The position numbers and the translations under genes are program-made. A DNA stretch of 64,000 nt from Stenotrophomonas bentonitica (GTDB lineage Bacteria > Pseudomonadota > Gammaproteobacteria > Xanthomonadales > Xanthomonadaceae), in contig NZ_PKQP01000002.1 in assembly GCF_002887735.1 (NCBI RefSeq), forward strand, positions 310,001-374,000, in the 5' to 3' direction. The notes beneath the pieces are model-generated. The model was given only the letters and a program-made list of their open reading frames with translations, was not told the DNA's origin and made no database searches. This document shows positions 46,188-53,286 of the stretch, in pieces (position 1 is the first letter of the stretch; every line of letters starts with the position of its first letter).

Positions 46188-47180
46188 ATGAATGCCGTGG
46201 CTTCTCTTGTGCCGCCGGAGCATCCGCAACCGGTGACCGATGGCGATGACCTGCAGGCCCAGGCCCGCGCGTGGATCGAGCACCAGCCGTCGCTGCCGCG
46301 TCCCGGCAGCGGCGATACGTTGGTGCGCTGGCAGGCGCTGGCGCATATCGCCGCCCGCGATATTTGTCTGGCCAAAGTGCTTGAAGCGCACTATGACGCG
46401 CAGGCGATCCTGGAAGAACTGGGCGCCGCGATGCCGGACCACGATCGGCTGGGCGCGGTATGGGCGGCCGAAGGGCCGGCCGCGACCCTGCGCTTTGATC
46501 GCGCCAGCGGCACGCTGTCCGGTGACAAGCCGTGGTGCTCCGGCGCCGGCTGGGTCGACCATGCCCTTGTGACGGTGCGCGATGACGGTCGCTCGCGTCT
46601 GTTCCTGGTGCCCGTGCGCCGCGCCAATGTGAGCTTCCTGCCACAGACGTGGCAGGCCACGGGCATGGGGCGCGTTCCCAGTGGCACGGCGCGCTTTGAC
46701 CACGTGCCAGCCGTGGAGGTCGGGGCGGCGGATGCCTATCTGCAGCGACCAGGTTTCTGGCACGGCGGCGCAGGCATCGCGGCGTGCTGGTTCGGTGGCG
46801 CCAGTGCGTTGGCCGAGCCATTGCTGCGCAGCGCACGGGCCGATGAGCCGGGTACGGCATCCGGCCTGCTCGGCGAAATCGATCTGGCGCTCTCGCCCTG
46901 TGCGTCATTGCTGCGCGAGCTGGCCGCGTTGATCGATGCACAACCCGGGCTGCCGCATCAGCGCGAGATCGTGCGGGCACGCAGCGCGGTGGAGCGGGCT
47001 GCCTCGCTGACTCTGGACCGTGTAGGCAGGGCGCTGGGGCCAGGGCCGATGTGCATGGACCCGGCACACGCCCGGCGCTGGGCCGACCTGACGGTCTTCA
47101 TCCGCCAGAGCCACGCCGACCGCGATTGGCAGCACCTCGGCAACCTGATGCATCGCGAGGGACGCACGTGGACGCTGTGA
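46188..47180 (+). CDS. Acyl-CoA dehydrogenase-like flavoprotein
   Basis: 330 aa, shorter than the usual 370-390 of ACADs. N-terminal helices (RWQALAHIAARDICLAKVLEAHYDAQAIL), a beta-domain with SGDKPWCSGAGWVDHALV typical of the ACAD middle domain, and a C-terminal helical bundle. The catalytic glutamate of classical ACADs could not be placed with confidence, so it may use a different substrate or be a C-H oxidase rather than a beta-oxidation enzyme. Starts one base after the dehydrogenase stop and ends overlapping the deacetylase start. Confidence 0.75.
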   Translation: MNAVASLVPPEHPQPVTDGDDLQAQARAWIEHQPSLPRPGSGDTLVRWQALAHIAARDICLAKVLEAHYDAQAILEELGAAMPDHDRLGAVWAAEGPAATLRFDRASGTLSGDKPWCSGAGWVDHALVTVRDDGRSRLFLVPVRRANVSFLPQTWQATGMGRVPSGTARFDHVPAVEVGAADAYLQRPGFWHGGAGIAACWFGGASALAEPLLRSARADEPGTASGLLGEIDLALSPCASLLRELAALIDAQPGLPHQREIVRARSAVERAASLTLDRVGRALGPGPMCMDPAHARRWADLTVFIRQSHADRDWQHLGNLMHREGRTWTL

Positions 47181-47926
47181 ATCGACAGATTGAAGGCGGC
47201 GGCGTCACCGAAGCCCAATGGGCGGCATCGTCCTGGCTGCAGACGCTGCCGCGTGCATCCGCTACCGCGCTGTTCGGCGATGCGCAGCGCCTGGTGGTGG
47301 TGTCACCGCACCCGGACGATGAAGTGCTCGCCTGCGGCGGCCTGATGGCGGTGGCACACCAGTCCGGGCTGCGGGTCATGGTGGTCTCGGTGACTGATGG
47401 CGAGGCCTGCTATCCCGACCAACCGGCATGGTCGCCCGAGCGGTTGCGAACCGCCCGGGCGGCAGAGCTGGATGACGCGCTCCATTGCCTGGGCTTGTCA
47501 GGTGCTGAGCGGATTTCCTGGCACATCGGCGATGGCGAAGTAACGGCCAATGAGGCATGGATCGCCGCGCAGTTGGCGGCCGTGCTTCAGCGGGACGATC
47601 TGGTGCTGGCGCCGTGGCGGTTCGATGGCCATCCGGACCATGAGGCCGTGGCGCGTGCGTGCCTCCAGGCATGCAATGAGTGCGGCGCCGACCTGAAGGA
47701 ATATCCCGTGTGGGGCTGGCACTGGCTGGACCCGCAGGCGGCGCCGACGGCCTGGGCGTCGGCCACGCGTGTTGCGCTGGATGACGCCCTGCTGGACCGC
47801 AAGCGCGACGCCATCCAGCAATTCGTGACCCAGACCGGCGCGGTGGAGGGGCTGGACTGCGACCCCATCCTGCCGGCCGCCGTGCTGCAGCGCTTCGAAC
47901 GGAACTACGAGGTACTGATCGGATGA
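47168..47926 (+). CDS. PIG-L family deacetylase
   Basis: 252 aa from GTG 47168, with GAGGG six bases upstream; a longer frame from 47051 lies inside the ACAD-like gene. The zinc-binding motif SPHPDDEVLACGG (about residue 42) and the second metal histidine in DGHPDHEAV are those of LmbE/PIG-L/BshB-type N-acetylglucosaminyl deacetylases. It overlaps the ACAD gene by 13 bp and the methyltransferase by 4. Likely removes an acetyl group from a GlcNAc-type sugar or conjugate. Confidence 0.9.
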   Translation: MDAVNRQIEGGGVTEAQWAASSWLQTLPRASATALFGDAQRLVVVSPHPDDEVLACGGLMAVAHQSGLRVMVVSVTDGEACYPDQPAWSPERLRTARAAELDDALHCLGLSGAERISWHIGDGEVTANEAWIAAQLAAVLQRDDLVLAPWRFDGHPDHEAVARACLQACNECGADLKEYPVWGWHWLDPQAAPTAWASATRVALDDALLDRKRDAIQQFVTQTGAVEGLDCDPILPAAVLQRFERNYEVLIG

Positions 47927-48510
47927 GTGATATCGCCTACTTCAACGCGCTGTACGAGAAGGACGATCCCTTCCAGTACCGCACTCGCTGGTATGAGCAG
48001 CGCAAGCGCGCGCTCACCCTGGCCAGCCTGCCGCGGGAGCGCTTCGCCCGTGGCTGGGAGCTGGGCTGTTCCAACGGAGTGCTTACCGCCGCCCTGGCCG
48101 AGCGCTGCGATCAACTGCTCGCGACCGACCTGAGCGACGGCGCGGTCCTGGCCGCGCGCGCGATGACGCGGCGCCATGCGCATGTCAGCATCGAGCAGGC
48201 GCGTCATCCGCAGGACTGGCCGGCGGGGTGCTTCGATCTGATTGTGCTGGGTGAGATGGGCTACTACCTGTCGCCGGAGGACATGCAGCGAACGGCCGCG
48301 CAGGTGGTGCGGTCACTCACGCCGCAGGGCGTGGTGATCGCCTGTCATTGGCGTGTGCCGTTCGAGCAGGCACGCTGCAGCGCCAGCTTCGTGCATGCCC
48401 AGCTGGATGACGGCCTGCCACGGCTGTTTTCCTATCGTGACGAGGACATGCTGCTGGAAGGCTGGTCGGCCGATACCACCTCGGTGGCGGAGCGGGAGGG
48501 CCTGCGATGA
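47923..48510 (+). CDS. NodS-like SAM-dependent methyltransferase
   Basis: 195 aa. Motif I GWELGCSNGVLTAAL (about residue 44) and the layout FNALYEKDDPFQYRTRWYEQRKR at the N-terminus resemble the nodulation protein NodS, an N-methyltransferase of chitooligosaccharides. Lies between a deacetylase and a glycosyltransferase with 4-bp overlaps on both sides, the same kinds of steps used in Nod-factor synthesis, but NodA and NodC types are not present. Confidence 0.85.
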   Translation: MSDIAYFNALYEKDDPFQYRTRWYEQRKRALTLASLPRERFARGWELGCSNGVLTAALAERCDQLLATDLSDGAVLAARAMTRRHAHVSIEQARHPQDWPAGCFDLIVLGEMGYYLSPEDMQRTAAQVVRSLTPQGVVIACHWRVPFEQARCSASFVHAQLDDGLPRLFSYRDEDMLLEGWSADTTSVAEREGLR

Positions 48511-49223
48511 TCGCGGTGACCCTTCCTGCGCACAACGAAGAACAATTGATCGCAGCCTGCCTGCAGTCGCTCAAGGTGGCTGCGCTGCATCCCGCCCTGC
48601 GCGACGAGCAGGTGGTTATCGTGGTGGCGCTGGATCGTTGCAGCGACGCCACCGGGTGGATCTGCGAGCGCTTTGGAGTAGAGGTGATCACGGTGGATGC
48701 CGGCTGTGTCGGCGTCGCGCGCGCGGCGGCGAGCGAGCGCGCCCTGGCCTTGGGCGCCCGCTGGATCGGCTGCACCGATGCCGACAGCGTGGTCCCGCCG
48801 GACTGGCTTGCACGCCAGCTGCAATGCGGTGCGAGCGCGTTCTGTGGCGTGGTGGCCGTGGGTGACTGGCTGGACTATCCGCAGGCCGTGCGCGAGCAGT
48901 TCCTGCAGGGCGAGCATGCGGTGGACGGGCATCCGCACGTCCACGGCGCGAACATGGGCTTCAGCGCGGTGGCGTATCGGCAATGCGGCGGTTTTGCGCC
49001 ACTGGCGACCGGTGAGGACGTCGCGCTGATCCAGGCGATGCACGGTGCAGGCATGCAGGTGGCGCGGCTGGCCAGCCCACGGGTGATGACCAGCGCACGT
49101 CGGCATGCCCGTGCACCGCATGGTTTCAGCGAGTTCCTGCGTCGGCTGGAACAGCGCGTGGGCCTGGCGACGGACGAGGTTGCGGTGGGCGACGCGGCGC
49201 CGCTGTCGTTGCTGGCGCGTTGA
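48507..49223 (+). CDS. Family 2 glycosyltransferase
   Basis: 238 aa. GT-A fold with AVTLPAHNEEQLIAACLQSL at the start, VVALDRCSDATG, the CTDADSVVPPDWL metal motif and HGANMGFSAVAYRQCGGF. No membrane segment. Completes the four-gene run ACAD - PIG-L - NodS-like - GT2, all overlapping, and its stop overlaps the start of the small membrane protein (TGATG). Confidence 0.88.
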   Translation: MIAVTLPAHNEEQLIAACLQSLKVAALHPALRDEQVVIVVALDRCSDATGWICERFGVEVITVDAGCVGVARAAASERALALGARWIGCTDADSVVPPDWLARQLQCGASAFCGVVAVGDWLDYPQAVREQFLQGEHAVDGHPHVHGANMGFSAVAYRQCGGFAPLATGEDVALIQAMHGAGMQVARLASPRVMTSARRHARAPHGFSEFLRRLEQRVGLATDEVAVGDAAPLSLLAR

Positions 49224-49492
49224 TGGAAACCATTGACCTGCTCGGCTGGGCGGCGACGGCCGTGCTGATCGCCACGTTGTGGCGGCAGATCTGGAAGCAG
49301 TGGACGGCCGACGATCCCGAAGCGGTATCGACGTGGTTGTTCGTCGGTCAGATTACGGCCTCGGTGTTGTTCATCGCCTACAGCGCGGCAACCGGATCGG
49401 TCGTCTTCGTCGTGACCAATTCCCTGATTCTGCTCACCGCCATTGCCGGGCAATGTCTGTCCTGGATCAAGCGCAGGCGGGCAGGGAAGTAA
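49223..49492 (+). CDS. Small PQ-loop/SemiSWEET-like membrane protein
   Basis: 89 aa from ATG 49223. Three hydrophobic helices (IDLLGWAATAVLIATLWRQI; TWLFVGQITASVLFIAYSAA; VVFVVTNSLILLTAIAGQC) with intervening polar turns, the size and topology of SemiSWEET proteins, which dimerise to carry sugars. No exact PQ dipeptide is present in the first helix, so the assignment is tentative. Last gene of the overlapping operon. Confidence 0.6.
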   Translation: METIDLLGWAATAVLIATLWRQIWKQWTADDPEAVSTWLFVGQITASVLFIAYSAATGSVVFVVTNSLILLTAIAGQCLSWIKRRRAGK

Positions 49493-49661
49493 CACGCATT
49501 TCGCGCCTCGACGACGCGCCGTGCACATTCATCGCGCAGTGCGTTGAGCTCGCTGAACACTCGCATTTCAGTGTCACGCCGACTTCATGGCCAATGCGGA
49601 AAAGTCGACTCACCCCGACAACAACACACGGGTCAAACCGGACCAACAGGAGTAGATCGCA

Positions 49662-50111
49662 GTGAATACCGAATCGAAGACCGCGCATAACTTGAACGAC
49701 CTGATCGAAATCGCCCGCGATGGCCAGGAGTTCTACACCGAGGCCGCAGGCAAGGTCGAAGATGCCGAGTTGGCGGCGCTCTTCACCCGTATCGCCGGTG
49801 TCAAGAATGAGATCGTCCGCTCGCTGAGCGCCACCGTTGTCGCCGCTGGCGGAAAGCCGGCCGACCATGGCACCGTCGTCGGTTCCATGCAGCAGTTCTA
49901 CGGCAAGGTGCGCGCCACGCTGGGCGACAAGCAGTACGGCTACGTGGCCGAGCTGGAAGAGTCCGAAGATCGCCTGCTGAAGGCGTTCAAGGACACCCTG
50001 ACCGACGCCGACACCTCGCCGGCCGCGCGCCAGGAAGTCCAGCGTCTGCTGCCGCAGGTGCAGGAATGCCATGCCGTGATGCGCGACCGCAAGCACGCCA
50101 TGAAGCACTGA
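49662..50111 (+). CDS. DUF2383 / PA2169-family four-helix-bundle protein
   Basis: 149 aa from GTG 49662, preceded by AGGAG at 9 nt. Ferritin-like helical pattern: NLNDLIEIARDGQEFYTEAA, LAALFTRIAGVKNEIV, QQFYGKVRATLGDKQYGYVAELEESEDRLL. Members are stress- or envelope-associated four-helix bundles of unknown function. A strong terminator (50179) follows. Confidence 0.88.
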   Translation: MNTESKTAHNLNDLIEIARDGQEFYTEAAGKVEDAELAALFTRIAGVKNEIVRSLSATVVAAGGKPADHGTVVGSMQQFYGKVRATLGDKQYGYVAELEESEDRLLKAFKDTLTDADTSPAARQEVQRLLPQVQECHAVMRDRKHAMKH

Positions 50112-50178
50112 GTTTCAGGCAGGCGGTGCGCTGGTGATTCCCCACGGTCGCCAGTGGCCCGCTTCCTGAAGCGGTACC

Positions 50179-50214
50179 CGAACAGCCCCAGCCCTGCCGG
50201 GGCTGTTCGTTTTT
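50179..50214 (+). terminator. Intrinsic terminator after the DUF2383 gene
   Basis: CGAACAGCCCC (50179-50189) and its perfect complement GGGGCTGTTCG (50199-50209) form an 11-bp stem, followed by five T (50210-50214). Confidence 0.88.
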
Positions 50215-50311
50215 GCCCGACACCGCCGGTGGCCGCCAGCGCACCGGACAGCCTCGAACGGTAGCAGGGGAATTGGTGCATACTCGGGACAAAGAGCCGC
50301 TTGGATTTGTC

Positions 50312-50599
50312 ATGGAACACATGCGTTGGCTGACGCTTCGTCTCAGCAACAATCAATCCATCGGCCCGAAGGTGCTGATGGACCTGTGGGCCAACGCGTG
50401 CGAGACCAATCAGTCTTCGGTGACCCGCGAAACGCTGCCCGGGAAATCGACCTCCTACGCGCTGCATGCCCCCACCTCGCTCGCCTACCCAAAGCGCGCC
50501 GAGCTGCGCATGCGCAAGCTGCTGGAGGAGGCCGGGTACACTTTTACGCTCGGCTCGCTGGCCGACCGTCCGGCGCCGCAGCCGGTGCGCTTCCGCTGA
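50312..50599 (+). CDS. Hypothetical protein
   Basis: 95 aa from ATG 50312, with the weak site GGA about 8 nt upstream; GTG 50276 and ATG 50321 are alternatives. It reads EHMRWLTLRLSNNQSIGPK and ends TLGSLADRPAPQPVRFR; moderately basic, no membrane helix or signal peptide. Codon usage is normal for the region. No family recognised. Confidence 0.55.
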   Translation: MEHMRWLTLRLSNNQSIGPKVLMDLWANACETNQSSVTRETLPGKSTSYALHAPTSLAYPKRAELRMRKLLEEAGYTFTLGSLADRPAPQPVRFR

Positions 50600-50656
50600 C
50601 GCGTTCATCGGCCACGCATTGATTCACTACCCCACCGGGATGCCGCAGCCGCGCGT

Positions 50657-51145
50657 TCAGTCGATGCGGTCGGCGGCGACGCTGCGCACCATGATCCGGA
50701 CCGGCATGCCGGCGGCATGCTGCAGCGATTCCAGCGGTGCCCAGCCCAAGCGGCGATACAGCCCGCCATCATCGGCTTCGGTCTGCAGGTAGACATCTCG
50801 TACCCCGAGCGCACGGCCGCGTGCCAGCAATTCCCTGATGACCTTCTCGGCGAGGCCGCGCCCGCGGTGCGCCGGATGCACGTAGACGCCCCCCAGCCAG
50901 TGCAGGCGTTCGGGGCGTTCGGTACGTTCATGGAACTTGAGCTGCGCCGCGGCGACCGGGACCCCGTCGTCCAGGGCGATCAGCAGCAGGGGCAATTCGT
51001 CGTCCTGCAGGAAGACTTCCAGCCGCTGCTGCTCATCGAGCAGGGTCAGGCCCGGTACGTGGCTTCCCCACTCCTGGAAATACCACTGGGCGAGCACGGG
51101 TAGCAGGTCGGGGCGGTCACTCAGGGGAACGATGCTGCAGGCCAC
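50657..51145 (-). CDS. GNAT-family N-acetyltransferase
   Basis: 162 aa from GTG 51145, chosen for GGAG eight bases upstream. The acetyl-CoA pyrophosphate-binding loop VHPAHRGRGLAEKVIREL (about residues 85-105) and the preceding beta strand LHWLGGVYV mark the GNAT fold. Substrate unknown. Divergent from the AraC regulator gene, with start codons about 90 bp apart. Confidence 0.88.
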   Translation of the reverse strand: MACSIVPLSDRPDLLPVLAQWYFQEWGSHVPGLTLLDEQQRLEVFLQDDELPLLLIALDDGVPVAAAQLKFHERTERPERLHWLGGVYVHPAHRGRGLAEKVIRELLARGRALGVRDVYLQTEADDGGLYRRLGWAPLESLQHAAGMPVRIMVRSVAADRID

Positions 51146-51235
51146 GGTGAACGCTCCATGTTGTACGGGTCGGCCGCCATGGTACGCGGATGCGGTGGCT
51201 TGCAGCGCCCTTCGCCTCGCGCGCAGACTATCGCC

Positions 51236-51925
51236 ATGCTTGCCAGCGCCTGCCACCTGCGGTGTTACGGAACGTCCAGCGATGTGGACCGGCATGACTT
51301 TGCGCAATGGGTGCTGCCGCTGCGCGGTGATCTGGAGTTTGAAGTCGACGCCTTCGGCGGCCGGCTGGATGTGCTGCAGGGGGCCTTCGTGGCGCCCGGC
51401 GAGGGGCATGCGCAGACCGGTGATGGCGAGCATCTGATGCTGATCGTCGATTGCCCGGCGGGGCTGATCGATGACGACACCCTGGAACATCTGCGCCGGC
51501 AGCGTTGGCTGGCCCTGCCGAAGCGATTGCGGCAGGGGCTGTCCGGCACGCTTCCGCAGGGCAGCGATGCGCTGCTGGCCACACTGCTGGAGCAGTACGC
51601 CCCCGCCGGCAGCGCGGCGCGTCTGCATGCCTTGTGCACGCGTTTGTCCGCCAACCCTGGCGCGGACTGGAACGTGGCCCGCATGGCCGCGCTGGTCGGC
51701 ATCAGTGGCAGCCGCCTGCATGCAGCGTTCGTGCAGGAGTTCGGCGTGCCGCCGCACGCCTGGCTCAGTGCCTGCCGGCTGCGCTGGGCCAAGCACCGCT
51801 TGCTGACCAGTGCCGACAGCATCGCCACGATCGCGCTTGATGCCGGCTACTCCGAGCACAGCGCGCTGACCCGCGCCCTGCGGCGGGAGACCGGGCTGAC
51901 CCCGCAGGCCTTCCGGCGGCAGTAG
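51236..51925 (+). CDS. AraC-family transcriptional regulator
   Basis: 229 aa from ATG 51236; an earlier in-frame ATG 51158 would add residues without similarity. The N-terminal cupin-like domain (LPLRGDLEFEVDAFGGRLDVLQG) is followed by two helix-turn-helix motifs at the C-terminus (VARMAALVGISGSRLHAAFVQEFG and IATIALDAGYSEHSALTRALRR). Ends with the typical TGLTPQAFRRQ. It may control the divergent GNAT gene or the EamA transporter 66 bp downstream. Confidence 0.92.
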   Translation: MLASACHLRCYGTSSDVDRHDFAQWVLPLRGDLEFEVDAFGGRLDVLQGAFVAPGEGHAQTGDGEHLMLIVDCPAGLIDDDTLEHLRRQRWLALPKRLRQGLSGTLPQGSDALLATLLEQYAPAGSAARLHALCTRLSANPGADWNVARMAALVGISGSRLHAAFVQEFGVPPHAWLSACRLRWAKHRLLTSADSIATIALDAGYSEHSALTRALRRETGLTPQAFRRQ

Positions 51926-51991
51926 CCTGGGTCAAGACGCCGCCGGGCGCGGCTTCTACACTGCGCGGCCAATGCACATGCGTGAGCCGTA

Positions 51992-52939
51992 ATGAATCGA
52001 TCGATGGGAGTGGGCATCGCCAACGGCATCGCCGCCGGCGCGCTGTGGGGCGTGGTGTTCCTGGCCCCGGCGATGCTGCACAGCTTCAATGCGGTGCAGC
52101 TCTCGGCCGGCCGCTACCTGGTGTACGGCCTGATTGCCGTGGTGCTGCTGGCACCGCGTCGGCGGCAGCTCAAGGACCGGCTGGCCTGGCCCGAGTGGCG
52201 CGGCCTGCTGTGGCTGAGCCTGGCCGGCAACCTGGTGTACTTCCTGCTGCTGGCCAACGCTGTGCAGTGGGCCGGCGGCGCGGCCGCATCACTGATCGTG
52301 GGGTTGATCCCGGTGGTGGTGACCCTGGCCGGCGTGCGCGAGGAGGGCGCCGTGCCACTGCGGCGGTTGGCGCCGGCGCTGCTGCTGTGCCTGCTTGGCG
52401 TGGCGCTGGTGGGCTATGAGGCCTTGATGGCCGAGCATGCACAGGGCTCTGCCGGGCGCCGCCTGCTGGGCCTGCTGTGCGCGATCGGCGCGCTGCTGTC
52501 CTGGGCGATGTACTCGATCGGCAACAGCCGCTGGCTGGCGCGCCGGCCGGACCTGTCCGGGCACGATTGGTCGCTGCTGACCGGCATCACCACCGGCGGC
52601 CTCGCCCTGGTGCTGGTGCCCAGCGCCTTCCTGACCAGCACCACGGTGCATGCGCCCGGCGCGTGGCTGAACTTCTGGCTGATCAGTGCGGGCGTGGCGG
52701 TGGTCGCGTCGGTGCTCGGCAACGCCTGCTGGAACCGTGCCAGCCGCCACCTTCCGCTGACCCTGACCGGCCAGATGATCGTGTTCGAAACGCTGTTCGC
52801 GCTGCTGTACGGGTTTGCCTGGCAGCAGCGGTGGCCGACCCTGATGGAAACCGTGGCCATCGTCTGCCTGATCACCGGCGTGCTGATGTGCGCGCATGCG
52901 CATCGACCGCCTGCCGCGGTCGCCGAGCATGTGGGATAG
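51992..52939 (+). CDS. EamA/DMT-family transporter
   Basis: 315 aa, about ten membrane helices as two EamA repeats (about residues 8-140, 160-300), with GALWGVVFLAPAML at the start and QMIVFETLFALLYGFAW in the second repeat. 66 bp after the AraC gene, so perhaps regulated by it. Substrate unknown. A 9-bp-stem terminator follows. Confidence 0.85.
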   Translation: MNRSMGVGIANGIAAGALWGVVFLAPAMLHSFNAVQLSAGRYLVYGLIAVVLLAPRRRQLKDRLAWPEWRGLLWLSLAGNLVYFLLLANAVQWAGGAAASLIVGLIPVVVTLAGVREEGAVPLRRLAPALLLCLLGVALVGYEALMAEHAQGSAGRRLLGLLCAIGALLSWAMYSIGNSRWLARRPDLSGHDWSLLTGITTGGLALVLVPSAFLTSTTVHAPGAWLNFWLISAGVAVVASVLGNACWNRASRHLPLTLTGQMIVFETLFALLYGFAWQQRWPTLMETVAIVCLITGVLMCAHAHRPPAAVAEHVG

Positions 52940-52989
52940 GGCAGCCCTTGCTGTATCTGGATGGTCACAATCGCAACTGTTTGGCCGAC

Positions 52990-53020
52990 GATCGCGGCGG
53001 TTTACATGCCGCGATCTTTT
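52990..53020 (+). terminator. Intrinsic terminator after the EamA gene
   Basis: GATCGCGGC (52990-52998) and GCCGCGATC (53008-53016) form a 9-bp stem followed by TTTT. It isolates the EamA gene from the threonine operon. Confidence 0.8.
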
Positions 53021-53032
53021 GCAGCGCAGCAC

Positions 53033-53059
53033 TTGACAAGCGGGGCGGCGGCGTAGTTT
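53033..53059 (+). promoter_or_regulatory. Probable promoter of the threonine operon
   Basis: A consensus -35 TTGACA (53033-53038) lies between the EamA terminator and the leader peptide gene. The best -10, TAGTTT (53054-53059), is at a short 15-bp spacing, so the -10 call is weak. Transcripts would start only a few bases before the leader ATG. Confidence 0.5.
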
Positions 53060-53068
53060 TCTTGGCCC

Positions 53069-53197
53069 ATGGTCATCACCGCCGCCCACGTCCAGCTGCT
53101 CCTTCCCGCCTCCGCGGGCGGGCAGACCGTGTCGACCGGTACCACCATCATTACCACCGCCACCACTCGCCCGGTGCGGCCCGTCGTCTTCGCGTAA
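53069..53197 (+). CDS. thrL: Threonine operon leader peptide
   Basis: 42 aa from ATG 53069 to TAA 53195-53197. The middle reads TVSTGTTIITTATTRP: eight threonines and two isoleucines within 14 residues (22-35 by rough count), the regulatory amino acids of this pathway. It is 89 bp before thrA. In enteric bacteria ribosome stalling on such codons controls attenuation. Too short for standard gene callers. Confidence 0.85.
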   Translation: MVITAAHVQLLLPASAGGQTVSTGTTIITTATTRPVRPVVFA

Positions 53198-53211
53198 TTT
53201 CCGAAAACCAC

Positions 53212-53281
53212 GGCCCCGCACCCAGATCAGGTGGCGGGGGAAACTCTCAAGCCTGATATGCCGCGGGGCCTCGCATCGAGG
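53212..53281 (+). promoter_or_regulatory. Foldable thrA leader RNA (attenuator-like, no U-tract)
   Basis: Between thrL and thrA are nested complementary arms: GGCCCCGC (53212-53219) with GCGGGGCC (53263-53270), and inside it ATCAGG (53226-53231) with CCTGAT (53252-53257). Two alternatives compete: CCCCGC (53214-53219) with GCGGGG (53234-53239), and CCTCG-CAT-CGAGG (53269-53281), which hides the thrA ribosome binding site GAGG (53278-53281). Pairing is seen; the regulatory role is inferred. Confidence 0.65.
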
Positions 53282-53286
53282 TCAGC

